Positions 1-11,262 of a stretch of DNA of 64,000 nucleotides are shown here, piece by piece. The first letter of the stretch is position 1; each line of letters begins with the position of its first letter. The DNA comes from Pisaster brevispinus (lineage: Eukaryota; Echinodermata; Asteroidea; Forcipulatida; Asteriidae), in NCBI GenBank assembly GCA_023634235.1, contig JAMKCF010000003.1, positions 14,168,742 to 14,232,741 of the forward strand, given 5' to 3'. Under the pieces are notes generated by a model, which searched no databases, had not been told where the DNA came from, and saw only the letters and a list, made by a program, of their open reading frames with translations. A program made the translations under genes and the position numbers.

Positions 1-2660
1 GTTCAGCCACCGATTCGTCCAGAGCGCAGTGGAGCGTAGTCTGCGCTCCGGCCCTCTCATTGATGAGAAGCATCCTGTATACAAGATGAAGATGTGTAGC
101 GATTACGAGATAGTGGCCTAACTTATAGTTCAAGGGATAGAACACACGGTGAATGAAATTAACATGTGTTGAAGGAGATATTTTCATGGGCGTTCAAGTT
201 TATCTAAATATTGTAATAATCTACATACCAATTAATGTTTTTATTGTACAGGAAACATTCAAACGACAGTTGATCAAACCATGGAGGTAGTTCTACCTCC
301 GTGATCAAACCATGTCGCGAGGTAGAAATCATAATTCCTGCCTCCATGATCAAACCATAGCTCTGTGATCTAACATGAAGGTAGAAAACCTCCATGGATC
401 AAACCACCGTCAGACTGCCTGATCAAGATTACCAGACAAAATGCAATTATTTATAACTCCATGATTGAACAAGGTTGAACTTTAACAAGTCCTATCCTGT
501 TTTCGCCCCCCCCCCCACTTAACACTGTTATAAATATTCATGATTGGGGCAGCCATGTTACCACAAATACGCGCATTTGATTGGTTAAATTCTTTGCCAT
601 TGATAAACTTTGCTGCAGAAAAAAATTCGCCACCGGAGCATATTAAAATGCATTTCCTTTCATAAATTTCACGATAGAGATGCGAGTGTCTGCTTGCCTT
701 GACTAGACCATATTTCAGGGCATCATTGAACAATCCATAATATTAAGCAGAGAAGTACGAAGTTGCCTACAGCTCCAACTTACCACATTAACGGAGAAAA
801 CACATAGTACATGGCACCCCGTATCGGCGATACGTTTCCCATGTTGGTTTTCCAAATCGGTGTATAAATTGCCCCTGGGTGGTTCGAGGTAGAAATCAGC
901 CCGCTAGCATTCTCTCGTTTCGCCAGCTCTCGGGCAAAGAGGACATTCGCGAGCTTGCTTCTCGCGTAGTCCTCAAGGTGGGGATACAAAAAGCTAGCTA
1001 CATTCGGGTCTTCACGGGTCATGTTCGGCCTTGCGGCGAAGAAATGGGCCTTGGACGATACAGTAACGACCCGTTTGAGGGCGCTTTTCTTCAGTAAGTC
1101 CAGGAGGAGATTTGTGAGGAGAAAGTGACCGAAGTGGTTGGATCCGAAGACAAAATCAAAATTTTCCTTGGTAGCAGAGCCTTTTTTCATGGCAGCAACA
1201 CCTACAAGACAACAATAAAGCTTCAGCTGATGAGGCCTGCTAATGAGAGTACGTGTTTACAATGAAAACACAACGGATATAAATATCAAATAAAAATTGT
1301 GAGCAACTCAAGGGGTACAGCTGTTGATAATAATGTCTAAGTGAATTGTTTGCCTTTTAAACTTTATCGACTCTATTTAAAAAGTACCACGGCGCTTACC
1401 TGCATTGTTAATAAGTATATCCAGTCTGTCTTCTGTTTCAATGATCTGTTGGGCGAACTCTCTGACCGACTGCAAGCTGGCCAGATCGAGATGACGGACC
1501 ACAACCTCCGAGTTGCCCGTACTACTCTTGATGTCCTTCGCTACGTCTTCGGCCTTCTGTAGACTGCGACAGGCGAGGATGACCCGAGCACCTCGCTGGG
1601 CCAAGTCTAAAGCCGTCTCCCTACCGATGCCAGAGTTGGCTCCTTTTAAAAGAAGCGGGGAAAACAGCGAGACAGAGAGGAAAACAAACAATATAATTCA
1701 AAAGTACAATAGGTTGCCAAGGTCGATCATATACTATGTAGAACCCCTAAGCCCTGGCAATTGAACGGTACGGAGATTATCATGGACCGCAACGAAGATT
1801 TTGTTCTCCGGACAGGTTTCCCTATAGCTCCTTATGTGTAACGTAAAATATGGCCTCCAACGAAGTAAAAACCGTGTCTGAATTAGCGGCTTTGGCTACG
1901 GCTTGATTGCACAGGATGTCCAGTGCAAGCCGCAGCCGCAGCCAGCAATTCTGACACGTCCTCGTTGCCTGTAGTCATTCCCAGTTCTCTCTGCCCACTC
2001 TATAGCGACTCATATCTACCTCCATGATCTGTTTGTAACACACACACGATGGGTGTCACCGAACTGGCCGATAATAATAGGTGGACAGGAATACAATGAT
2101 AACGAGATGTACGTCTAGTTGGGCTTTACAGGATATTTATAAGGTATTCCTGGGCTGAATTCTTCAAACAGAGATGACACTTCAAAATGTCCATACACGC
2201 CTTAAACAAGTTTTTAACCACACCAAGATGACAGCTTTAAGACAAAGTAATGTGATCAGATCGATGTACAAGTGAATTGAGAGGAAAACTACGAAAGCCA
2301 AGTGTAGTATTACTTCTGAGCACGTATTAACTGGAAAGAAGCACCCATGCACTACGGTTGCGATGGATCGTAACTCTCCATCCTCCCGACGGTTGGAGAC
2401 CGAGGGCCTCCGGAGGATGAAGGATAACGATTGTCGCAACTCCTCCGGTCTCCCACCTTCGGAAAGATGGAGGGTTAAGATTATCGCAACTACCATGCAT
2501 CGATTACCAAAGGCCTACCTGTTACGATCACCGTCTTCCCATTGAGTACAACATCGCTAGTAAAGTACCGTCTGCTAGCAATAATCTGCCAATAATAAAC
2601 CCCGTACAACGCTACCAAAATCGGCAGCACCCACTTGATGATCGCGGACAGGCAGGCCAT
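1..2660 (-). CDS. RDH-like short-chain dehydrogenase/reductase, copy A (3' end cut by window edge)
   Basis: Predicted NADP-dependent retinol dehydrogenase-like SDR, membrane-anchored and probably in the ER (family knowledge). Coding exons on the minus strand: exon 1 2660-2519, exon 2 1642-1400, exon 3 1201-784, exon 4 74 to beyond base 1. All junctions are GT/AG and the exon lengths 142/243/418 equal those of copies B and F, so phases match. Exon 1 starts MACLSAIIKW and encodes one hydrophobic anchor (about residues 5-23). Exon 2 gives TGANSGIG (cofactor) and INNAG. Exon 3 gives SNHFGHF, VVTVSS and YARSK, the catalytic Asn/Ser/Tyr/Lys set. I chose the ATG at 2660 because upstream codons lack another in-frame ATG. 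It is a recent tandem duplicate of copy B: exon 1 proteins are identical, with a handful of changes in exons 2 and 3. The last exon is truncated only by the window. Substrate is not inferable. Confidence 0.88.
1872..1958. repeat. small inverted-repeat element in intron 1 of copy A
   Basis: An 87-bp imperfect palindrome beginning CCGTGTCTGAATTAGCGGCT and ending in its approximate complement (CAGCAATTCTGACACG). The same element is at 5923-6009 in the same intron of copy B, so it predates the A/B duplication. It resembles the ends of the larger palindrome at 23267-23394. Probably a MITE remnant; no target duplication was resolved. Confidence 0.55.
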
Positions 2661-2822
2661 CGCTCGCAACACTCTCGATTCAGGAGATTTTTGCTTCTCG
2701 ATCTAATGAGAGTCCTTAATTCTGCAGGAATCCGGACTACACCACAACTACAGCGAGTGGTACACTATCATGTACATGTACATGTACAGTTATGTTTCAC
2801 AATATGTATGTAGGCACGGAAA

Positions 2823-2850
2823 TGTGTACACGATGTACATCGTGTACACA
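2823..2850. promoter_or_regulatory. 28-bp perfect palindrome upstream of copy A
   Basis: The half-site TGTGTACACGATGT is followed by its exact reverse complement with no spacer. It lies 163 bases upstream of the copy A start codon, in the likely promoter or 5' UTR region. The corresponding site before copy B (6707-6734) has one C-to-T change in the second arm. It could bind a dimeric transcription factor or be a by-product of the neighbouring GTACAT-rich simple repeat. No factor is assigned. Confidence 0.35.
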
Positions 2851-3799
2851 CGCGTTCAGACACCCCAGCGGCCTTGAGGTAAGTTTGTTCGTGACCTAAC
2901 CCAATCTATGTTTACATTACCCAGACAAAAGTTTGCCGAGTTTGATCAAAAAATAAATTATAGTTTTAAAACATCGCTGGTCATTAATATTTTATAAACC
3001 AATGAAACTTTCCTTGAATATTTTGAGAAACTATTTGAAGAAATAAGCTCTTTTTTTTGCTGTCGGGGATTTCGTGCACGTTAACACGAGCGCTTAATTT
3101 TTCAACTGCAGTGCGTTCAAAAAACTAACAAATGGACTAACAGATGTCTTCTAAACAGCTGTATTTCCGGGTAAGGGGCATACTTTTTCTGACCATGGAG
3201 GTCTGACGGAAACTGTGTCTTTTTAGACAGGGTGTACTTTTGGTATTTACTCCACAAGTTAGTGACCTGAAAAACTTACTTGGTAAAGAGCACTGGAGAG
3301 CTGTTTGTATTATACAACATTGATAGAAACGACAAAAAATCAACAACACAAAAAAAACAAACCAAGAAACAATATGGCCGCAATAATAATTTCTACCACT
3401 ACGTTGTTTGCTTCATGCACACGAAACAGATAGCAAACAAAATCAAAATAAAATAAAAAATGCAAACAGATGACAATGCAAACCGACTTTTATAGTTATG
3501 TATTTTGCAGTTCATATACATGCGTTTACAGAATAATGCAAATTGCATTAATCATGACACGCAAGAAATCAATCTCTACACAATGGTCTCCACTCAAATG
3601 CAGGTATCGGGGGTCAAAGTTCAAAGGTGAATAAACTATTTTTGTATTGACCGACATGCGACATCTTAAACTGTTGAACCATGGTCGAACTGTATGACTT
3701 TAGATCATAGATTATGGCTTATCATCAGCAAAAGCATGGCATTGCAACCACATTAACTGATAACAATTCAAACATGTACACATAACCTTTCCTATGAAA

Positions 3800-3970
3800 T
3801 ATGCCAATTACATTCACACATGCGTACAGACAGTATTAGTTGGCAAACGTCATAGAGATGCAAAGCAGACGCACAAACGCGTATATTATGCGTCACGCCA
3901 CCATCAGCCCCATATACAAAAAGGTGCGATGTTCCATCTACATTAGCCCTGACGGCCTTTCACTTTTGTT
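3800..3970 (+). repeat. dispersed repeat family (unit A member)
   Basis: This segment runs from the ATTACATTCAC...GCGTACAG block through CATAGAG, ACGCACAAACG and CACCATCAGCCCC. A paralogue sits at about 8590-8757 (tandem unit B). A diverged copy in reverse orientation lies at about 62290-62520 inside the DDX55 gene, so it is a dispersed repeat and not only part of the local duplication. The class is unknown; no terminal repeats were found. Confidence 0.5.
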
Positions 3971-4283
3971 ATACTGACATATATAAACAATTGTTTCCTA
4001 TGTTTTATGGCGCATGTTGCTGTGTGTTTTTATGTAACCCCCCAAAAAGACCCCCCCCAAAAAAAAAAAAATATATATATATAAAAAAAATAAAAAATAA
4101 AAAACAAAAAAACTCCCATACAGGCACAATTAAAGCTGTATCGTAATTTATTGTATTGTTGTTTATTGTATTATATTGTATTTTTACACAGATTTTTAAT
4201 ACACTTTATTTCACACTTGTATCAAAAAACGACAGATGTATAACAGTTTGTATGGTTGCCATAGTTACACAATGTATTTTTAA

Positions 4284-6569
4284 TCAACACTTTAGACCAG
4301 TGGCTTCACAGCTGACAGTCCATAGTTCCTTGGCGAGCTCGTCATCTTGAGCGAATGTCGACGGTTCATACTCCGCACAGTTATCAAAGTACCTCCCGGA
4401 GAGTTCAGCCACCGATTCGTCCAGAGCGCAGTGGAGCGTAGTCTGCGCTCCAGCCGTCTCGTCGATGAAAAACATCCTGTATACAAGATGAAGATGTGTA
4501 GCTATTACGAGATAGTTGCCTAATTTTATAGATTAAGGAATAGAACACACGGTGAATGAAATGAACATGTGCTGAAGGAGATTGATTCAAAAGAGGGCGC
4601 TAGCAGAGGGGACCAGAATCTCCTACCACACCGGAGCATATTAACAAGCATTTCCTTTCATAACTTTCATGATAGAGATGTGACCGTCTGCTTGCCTTGA
4701 CTAGACCACATTTCAGGGCATCATTGAACAATCCGTATTATTAAGCAGAGAAGTACGAAGTAGTCTACAGCTTTTTTGTCATAAATTTTTATGTCACCTT
4801 CAACTTACCACATTAACGGAGAAAACACATAGTACATGGCACCCCGTATCGGCGATACGTTTCCCAAGCTGGTTTTCCAAATCGGTGTATAAATTGCCCC
4901 TGGGTGGTTCGAGGTTGAAATCAGCCCGCTAGCCTTCTCTCGTTTCGCCAGCTCTCGGGCGAAGAGGACATTCGCGAGCTTGCTACTCGCGTAGTCCTCA
5001 AGGTGGGGATACAGAAAACTAGCTACATTCGGGTCTTCACGGGTCATGTTTGGCTTTGGGGCGAATGAATGGGCCATGGACGATACAGTAACGACCCGTT
5101 TGAGGGCGCTTTTCTTCAGTAAGTCCAGGAGGAGATTTGTGAGGAGAAAGTGACCGAAGTGGTTGGTTCCGAAGACAAAATCAAAATTTTCCTTGGTAGC
5201 AGAGCCTTTTTTCATGGCAGCAACACCTACAAGAGAAGACAACAATAAAGCTTCAGCTGATGAGGCCTGCTTATGAGAGTACGTGTTTACAATGAAAACA
5301 CAACGGATATAAATATCAAATACAAATTGTGAGCAACTCGAGGGGTACTGCATGTTATTGATAATAATGTCTAAGTAATTGTTTGCCTTTTAAACTTTAT
5401 CGACTCTATTTAAAAGGTACCGCGGCGCTTACCTGCATTGTTAATAAGTATATCCAGTCTGTCTTCTGTTTCAATGATCTGTTGGGCGAACTCTCTGACC
5501 GACTGCAAGCTGGCCAGATCGAGATGACGGACCACAACCTCCGAGTTGCCCGTACTACTCTTGATGTCCTTCGCTACGTCTTCGGCCTTCTGTAGACTGC
5601 GACAGGCGAGGATGACCCGAGCGCCTCGCTGGGCCAAGTCTATAGCCGTCAATTTACCGATGCCAGAGTTGGCTCCTTTTAAAAGAAGCGGGGAAAACAA
5701 CCGAGACAGAGAGGAAAACAAAAAATTGAATTCAAAAGTACAATAGGTTGCCAAAGTCGATCATATTATGTAGAAGCCCAAAGCCCTGGCAATTGAAACG
5801 ATACTTGGTTTGAACGGTACGGAGATTATGTTCTCCGGACAGCAACGGATATTATATTCTCCGGACAAGTTTTCCTAGCTCCTCTTGTGTAACGTAACAC
5901 ATGGCCTCCAACGAAGTAAAAACCGTGTCTGAATTAGCGGCTTTGGCTACGGCTTGATTGCACAGGATGTCCAGTGCAAGCCGCAGTCGCAGCCAGCAAT
6001 TCTGACACGTCCTCGTAGCCTGTAGTCATTCCCAGTTCTCTCTGCCCACTCTCATATCTACCTCCATGATCTTATGTAACACACACACGATAGATATCAC
6101 TGAGCTGGCCGATAATAATAGGTGGACAGGAATACAATGACGAAATGTACGTCTTTGATAGTTGAGCTTTACAGGATTCTTATTAGGTATTCCTGGGCTG
6201 AATTTTCAAACAGAGAAGTAGAAGAAAAGACTGGATTGGGCCACAGGGCACAATGTTGCACTGGGCTAACCAGATGGTCTGACGTTAAGAACAGAACAGC
6301 ACAGAATAAACTAAGTATGAAACTAAGGGAAGGTTACGATTGTCGCAACTCCTCCGGTCTCCCACCATCGGAAAGATGGAGGGTTAAGATTATCGCAACT
6401 ACCATGCACCGATTACCAAAGGCCTACCTGTTACGATCACCGTCTTCCCATTGAGTACAACATCGCTGGTAAAGTACCGTCTGCTAGCAATAATCTGCCA
6501 ATAATAAACCCCGTACAACGCTACCAAAATCGGCAGCACCCACTTGATGATCGCGGACAGGCAGGCCAT
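4284..6569 (-). CDS. RDH-like short-chain dehydrogenase/reductase, copy B (complete, 331 aa)
   Basis: Membrane-anchored SDR of the RDH11/12/13/14 type, predicted to interconvert retinal or lipid aldehydes and alcohols with NADP(H). Minus-strand exons: 6569-6428 (142 bp), 5675-5433 (243), 5226-4809 (418), 4476-4284 (193); all splice sites are GT/AG and the joined frame is 331 codons plus TGA. Residues 5-23 form the N-terminal anchor. T47-G54 is the TGANSGIG nucleotide motif, N126-G129 is NNAG, N150 lies in TNHFGHF, S178 in VTVSS, and Y207/K211 in YASSK. The HPG motif follows about 30 residues later and the tail contains QTTLHCALDE. Within the cofactor motif region it reads GIGKLTAIDL where the paralogues read GIGRETALDL. 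It is the downstream tandem partner of copy A, with a 5' flank almost the same apart from insertions. Substrate specificity cannot be read from sequence. Confidence 0.92.
5923..6009. repeat. small inverted-repeat element in intron 1 of copy B
   Basis: Orthologous position and near-identical sequence to the 87-bp palindrome at 1872-1958. It supports A/B being a duplication of the whole gene including introns. Confidence 0.55.
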
Positions 6570-6599
6570 CGCTCGCAACACTCTCGATTCAGGAGATTT

Positions 6600-8766
6600 T
6601 TGCTTCTCGATCTAAAGAGAGTCCGTAATTCTGCAGGAATCCGGACCACACTACACCACTACAACGAGTGGTACAGTCATGTTTCACAATACATGTCGGC
6701 ACGGGGTGTGTACACGATGTACATTGTGTACACACGTGTTCAGACACCCCAGCGGCCTTGAGGTAAGTTTGTTTGTGACGCAACAAAATCTAGACAAGAG
6801 TTTTTCCGAGTTTGGTCAAAGGATTAGGTGCAGTTTTCATCGCTGGTCATTTATATTTTATAAACCAATGAAACTTTCCTCAAAGATTTTGAGAAACTAT
6901 TTAAAGAAATAAGTTTTTTTTTGTGTTGTTGTGGATTTCGTGCACGTTAACACGAGCGCTTAATTTTTCGACTGCACTGCGTTAAAAAAACAAACCAATG
7001 GACTAACAGATGTCTTCTAAACAGCTGTATTTCCGGGTACTCCACAAGTTAGTTACCAAAAAAAACTTACTTGGTAAAGAGCACTGGAGAGCTGTTGATA
7101 TAATAAAACATTGATAGAAACGACCCACTTTTAAGTAATGTAGTTTTAAAGAAAGATGCAAATTTTCACCCCAAATTTGAATCTAGTCTGCGAAAGGCTT
7201 TAGGCATGAAGCATTTCCATGCCATTTGAAAACACACAATAATATTCTATGCAACAAGGGTGTTTTTTCTTTCACTATTTTCTTGCAATGTCAATGACCA
7301 ATGGAGCCCAAATTTTCACAGGTTTGTTATTCTATGCATAAAGTTGTGATACACCAAATGAGGAATCTGGTCTTTGACAATTACCAAAAGTATCCACTGC
7401 CTTTACGCAATAATTGATTGAAAGTTTCAAGTCAGTGAGCTTTCAGACCGCAACTGTTAATAATTGTTTCTCGGTAACCACAAATCCAGACGATAACAAA
7501 CTTAAGAACGCAGATTTTTTTTTTCAGTCTCAAAGATAATTGTTTTATGGTCTGGACATCCATGCAGGAAATTCCCACTCCATGTACCACCTGAAATTCT
7601 GCCAGAGGTGTAAATGCTCGTCCCCACCGTTGTTTGGTGGCAATTAAGTCATTAATGTGCTCGAAATCGTTGACGAACCGTTAACCGTTTCGGTGTGTTC
7701 TCACGGTATTTCATCATAATTTTCGTGGATCAGCTCATGATGTATAAATGTTGAAAACTAGAGGATTGGAAAGAAATTGCTCCCCAAAATACAAGAATGT
7801 GTAACATCTGCACCGAGTTTATTTGTATAAAAGAGGCAAGCTGTTTACGGCATTTCTTTAAAAATAGAGCGGTGTATGGTCTACACCCTGGACCCACCGT
7901 TGGTGTTTTTATTATATGGGAGGACAGACTCAGATTGACTACCGGTATATACTTAGCATTCCTTGCAAAAAAAATTGTTATAGCCACCCCCCCCCCCCCA
8001 AAAAAAAAAAAAAAAACAAACCACACACACCAAGAAACAATATGGCTTCAATAATTCTACCACGTTGTTTGCTTCATGCACACGAAACAGATAGCAAAAA
8101 ATGCAAACAGATGACATTGCAAACCGACTTTTATGGTAATGTATTTTGCAGTTCATATACATGCGTTTACTGAATAATGCAAATTGCATTAATCATGACA
8201 TGCAAGAAATCAATCTCTACACAATGGTCTCCGCTGAAATGCAGGTATCTGGCGTCAAAGTTCAAAGGTGAATAAACTATTTTTTGTATTAATCGACATA
8301 CGGCATCTTATACTGTTGAACCATGGTCGAACTGTATGACTTTTATAGATCATAGATTATGGCTTATCATCAGTAAAAGCATGGCGTTGCAACCACAGTA
8401 ACTGATAACAATTCAAACATGGAACTATTGAAACATGAATATATTTGATTAACATAATTACTCAATACACAGGTAGGACACTTTGTTAAGAAATGGAGAT
8501 ATTTTAATGAGAAATCACTGAATGAAATTTGCTACCGAGGTGCGCGATAACTTTTGCACGGTAGTGTACACAATAATTATAACCTTTCCTATATGCCAAT
8601 TACATTCACGCATGCGTACGGACAGTATTGGTTGGCAAACGTCATAGAGATGCAAAGCAGACGCACAAACGCGTATATTATGCGTCACGCCACTACAGTC
8701 CCATACAAAAAGGTGCGATGTTCCATCTACATTAGCCCTGACGGCCTTTCACTTTTGTTATACTAA
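6600..8766. repeat. duplicated 5' flank of the RDH tandem unit (unit B, with insertions)
   Basis: Counterpart of 2690-3985. It contains the imperfect version of the upstream palindrome at 6707-6734. Compared with unit A it carries a large insertion at 7125-8012, which includes a poly-C/poly-A tract at 7987-8016, and a smaller one near 8420-8575. No coding exon is recognised. Confidence 0.8.
7130..7415 (+). repeat. degenerate copy of an abundant interspersed repeat (SINE/MITE-like)
   Basis: The segment contains GCAACAAGGGTGTTTTTTCT, the phrase AATTTTCACAGGTTTGTTAT, and an end reading TTGACAATTACCAAAAGTAT followed by CCACTGCCTTTA. I recognise these from a very abundant repeat in echinoderm sequences. 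It lies inside the block present in tandem unit B and absent from unit A, so it arrived with, or caused, that insertion. Identification is from memory and not verified. Confidence 0.5.
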
Positions 8767-9500
8767 CATGACGTCCTGAATATTACGAGGGTCCATTTCT
8801 GGTGCGGAAAACTGTCAAAGCTTTCATAACTCAAAGCTAACCTGCACGAAACCACTAATTTCACCGGATTCAAATTCCATGGCAGCACACATTTTTCTGG
8901 ACTCTGTATCTGTGTACAGCAGAGGAAGAGTCCTATTGGTAATATTACTGTATGGCTACATCTACATTGCGCAATATACAGTGCGCAACCCATATTGCGC
9001 AATCTACATGGGAAGGTATGTCTATTCCGTTGCTGGAGCACAGTTTAGAAATTCGCATTTTGAAGCGTCTGAAGCCCAAAATAAAAAATCTGTATGAAAA
9101 CGCCACAAGACTCAGGAAAGTACTGAGTAAAGACCAATACCAGATAACCGTTTACGCAATTCGATGTAGAGTTATAGACGATATTTTTCATGTGGTTAAA
9201 AAAAATACTTATCATGTTCGAAAGACAAAAGCCGCCAAAGGGTACCGTAGGCCTATACGTTTTTATCAGCCGCTGCAACTGTCAAATTTAAGTGACAATG
9301 TTGCCCAATGTTGCCGCGGCCATCAGACTGGTGCTCTGGTATGGCGAGGCATGAGGATCCAGACTGCATACCAATCCAGCAAAAAGTCATGTGTAAACAA
9401 CTGACATCTTGTGTAAACATGTCTAAACAGTGTTGTAGTCAAGACCAGGCAGTCCGAGACCCGAGACCAAGACCAAGACCGAAAGTCTGAGGGGGATGGG
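8767..9500. other. spacer between RDH units, no gene recognised
   Basis: Short open frames exist, the longest on the plus strand at 8952-9404, but they show no domain, no homology I recognise and no splice context. Around 8967-9005 there are repeated ATTGCGCAAT palindromes. From about 9449 the sequence grades into the GACCAA array. Confidence 0.5.
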
Positions 9501-9865
9501 GAAGACCAAGACCAAGACCAAGACCAAGACCAAGACCAAGACCAAGACCAAGACCAAGACCAAGACCAAGACCAAGACCAAGGCCAAGACCAAGACCAAG
9601 ACCAAGACCAAGACCAAGACCACTGACCAAGACCAAGACCAAGACCACTGACCAAGGCCAACACCAAGACCAAGACCAAGACCAAGACCAAGACCAAGAC
9701 CAAGACCAAGACCAAGACCAAGACCAAGACCACTGACCAAGGCCAAGACCAAGACCAAGACCAAGACCAAGGCCAAGACCAAGACCACTGACCAAGGCCA
9801 AGACCAAGACCAAGACCAAGACCAAGACCAAGACCAAGACCAAGACCAAGACCAAGACCAAGACT
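9501..9865. repeat. hexanucleotide satellite (AAGACC)n
   Basis: About sixty copies of the six-base unit AAGACC, with AAGGCC point variants and at least four ACTGACC interruptions that reset the register. Because six is a multiple of three, both strands give long artefactual frames of Leu/Val/Gly or Ser/Trp/Pro repeats. An imperfect lead-in starts near 9449. Confidence 0.95.
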
Positions 9866-10225
9866 GAGCTTGCAAATAAGGCCTACGACCCCTCTTTGAA
9901 TAATCATCTAAAACTCGGGTTCCCTTTCCCCTATTCTTCATTAACGATGTCCCTCGACAGTAACGGTGCATCCTAGTAGCACAAACATTGATGTACCATG
10001 TATAACTGGAGGCCATCTGTAGCTGTAATAAAGGAGAAATTTCCAAATCCGCATTTCCTCTACAATGCAAATATCGCGAGTATTCGAGGCGGGATCAAGA
10101 GTGTCCTTAACATTGTGTTTTACGTGTACGCGATTCTGTTTCTTCAAGTACGTTATTTATAGTGCCGGGAAAGTAAACTTTAGCGATGAAATAGTTGGAA
10201 GTAAAATAAACTGAACAAATCAACG

Positions 10226-10520
10226 ATGAAAACCCAAGATGCCCAAGTGACGTTCATGTTGTCATCAAACCTATGTAATGGTCAAACAAATTTCGGGGAT
10301 GGTTTGTCAAACTGTTGGTGTCTCACCAGAGCAGAAGGCGAAGTAGTGTGTTCATGTGATGAGGCAGGGAGGTCTACAAAACGTAGTTATAGATGGTCTG
10401 GCCTAATGGGTACAATTCGCGACAGAGGTCACCCTAAGCTGCTTTGGATAGACAATGTGACAAAAAGGAGTGGTATATAAGTGTGCGAGAGCTGAGAATA
10501 GCGGTGACTGAAAGAGAGCA
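10226..10520 (+). pseudogene. 3' relic of a LINE reverse-transcriptase ORF
   Basis: The plus strand encodes a run ending GHPKLLWIDNVTKRSGI. After a frameshift, SVRELRIAVTERE follows in the next frame (10470-10518). That RGxPxxxWxDNVxxxxG...L..A.DR pattern is the usual extreme C-terminus of LINE ORF2 proteins (family knowledge). It is interrupted at about 10521 by a palindromic MITE, after which VMTAAPGMRPVTI may be the continuation. No RT catalytic block is left; clearly inactive. Confidence 0.55.
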
Positions 10521-10772
10521 GGGCCCAATTACAAAGCTCTGCTTACCGCCAAACTCTGCGCTTGCGATCACCATTCTCCGCTTACCGTGCAAGTTCCGAA
10601 TTCCTGCGCTAGCTGTGTAAAGCGAAGAATGCCTAGTAACGTGGAGTACGCACGCGCACAAGCAAAAATTCTCTGCAAACTCGTGAAATACGCTTGACGT
10701 AAGCAAATAAATTCCTGCTTCCGTAAGCGCCGATCCTTTGCTTACGGTAAGCAGAGCAGTGAAATTTGGCCC
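10521..10772. mobile_element. palindromic MITE with GGGCC(C)AATT termini
   Basis: It begins GGGCCCAATTACAAAGCTCT and ends with an approximate inverted copy (AGAGCAGTGAAATTTGGCCC); the interior is rich in GCTTAC/GTAAGC. CAG flanks both ends, a possible 3-bp target duplication. Related sequences lie at 32588-32840 and 32890-33135, so it is a dispersed family. It is inserted in the LINE relic described at 10226. Confidence 0.6.
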
Positions 10773-11262
10773 AGGTGATGACGGCGGCGCCAGGAATGCG
10801 CCCCGTAACAATTTGAGGATGAGGCGGCCACAGTCTATGATGAGCGCCAAGTTCGAACATACCCGCAAAAATCACAGCGAACACTTTAACGCACATCTAT
10901 TTTTTTATGTTTTTGTTTTTATTATTAATCCAAGACAGTTTATCCATTCTGATACACCGAGAGGAGATCACGTGGCCATATGCAAAATGCAGTGAGATGC
11001 ATTTCACAAATGGATGTTAAATATTTGACAATATCATTAAACCCCTCCCAAAATTCATAATCATATCAAAACCACCATGACATTTCTATGATCCGACATC
11101 CTTAATGTATAGTTTCCAAATCCTTAACGTAATCTCAATCTCAATCCTTCTCCTAATCATAATCCGCACCTTAATCCTAATCCTAACCCTACGTGCAAAC
11201 CACGGAACGTCATTGGAACTGATAGGGTTGTCGACAAATAAGGGTAGAATATGAAAGAGTTT
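10773..11262. other. spacer downstream of copy C
   Basis: The first bases may continue the LINE relic. The rest is AT-rich with a degenerate TAATCC/CTAACCCT run at about 11110-11195 resembling decayed telomere-like repeats. This is the 3' flank of copy C on the minus strand. No exon seen. Confidence 0.5.

Larger units (their letters stand above)
2690..3985. repeat. duplicated 5' flank of the RDH tandem unit (unit A)
   Basis: This non-coding segment upstream of copy A is repeated upstream of copy B at about 6600-8766 in the same order: the shared palindrome, an AT-rich stretch, a block with AAGAAACAATATGG, and the terminal block ending near TTTTGTTATACT. Unit B differs by an insertion of roughly 890 bp (7125-8012) and another of about 160 bp near 8420-8575. 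With the genes included, the unit is about 4.4 kb. No exon is recognised inside it. Confidence 0.8.

Noticed and set aside
8952..9404. 150-codon plus-strand frame
   Set aside because: No recognised domain, and it starts within a palindromic GCGCAAT repeat; length alone is not convincing in spacer DNA.
9323..10070. Minus-strand frames of 140-215 codons rich in Leu/Val/Gly or Ser/Trp
   Set aside because: Produced by the AAGACC hexanucleotide array; no non-repetitive domain or exon border.
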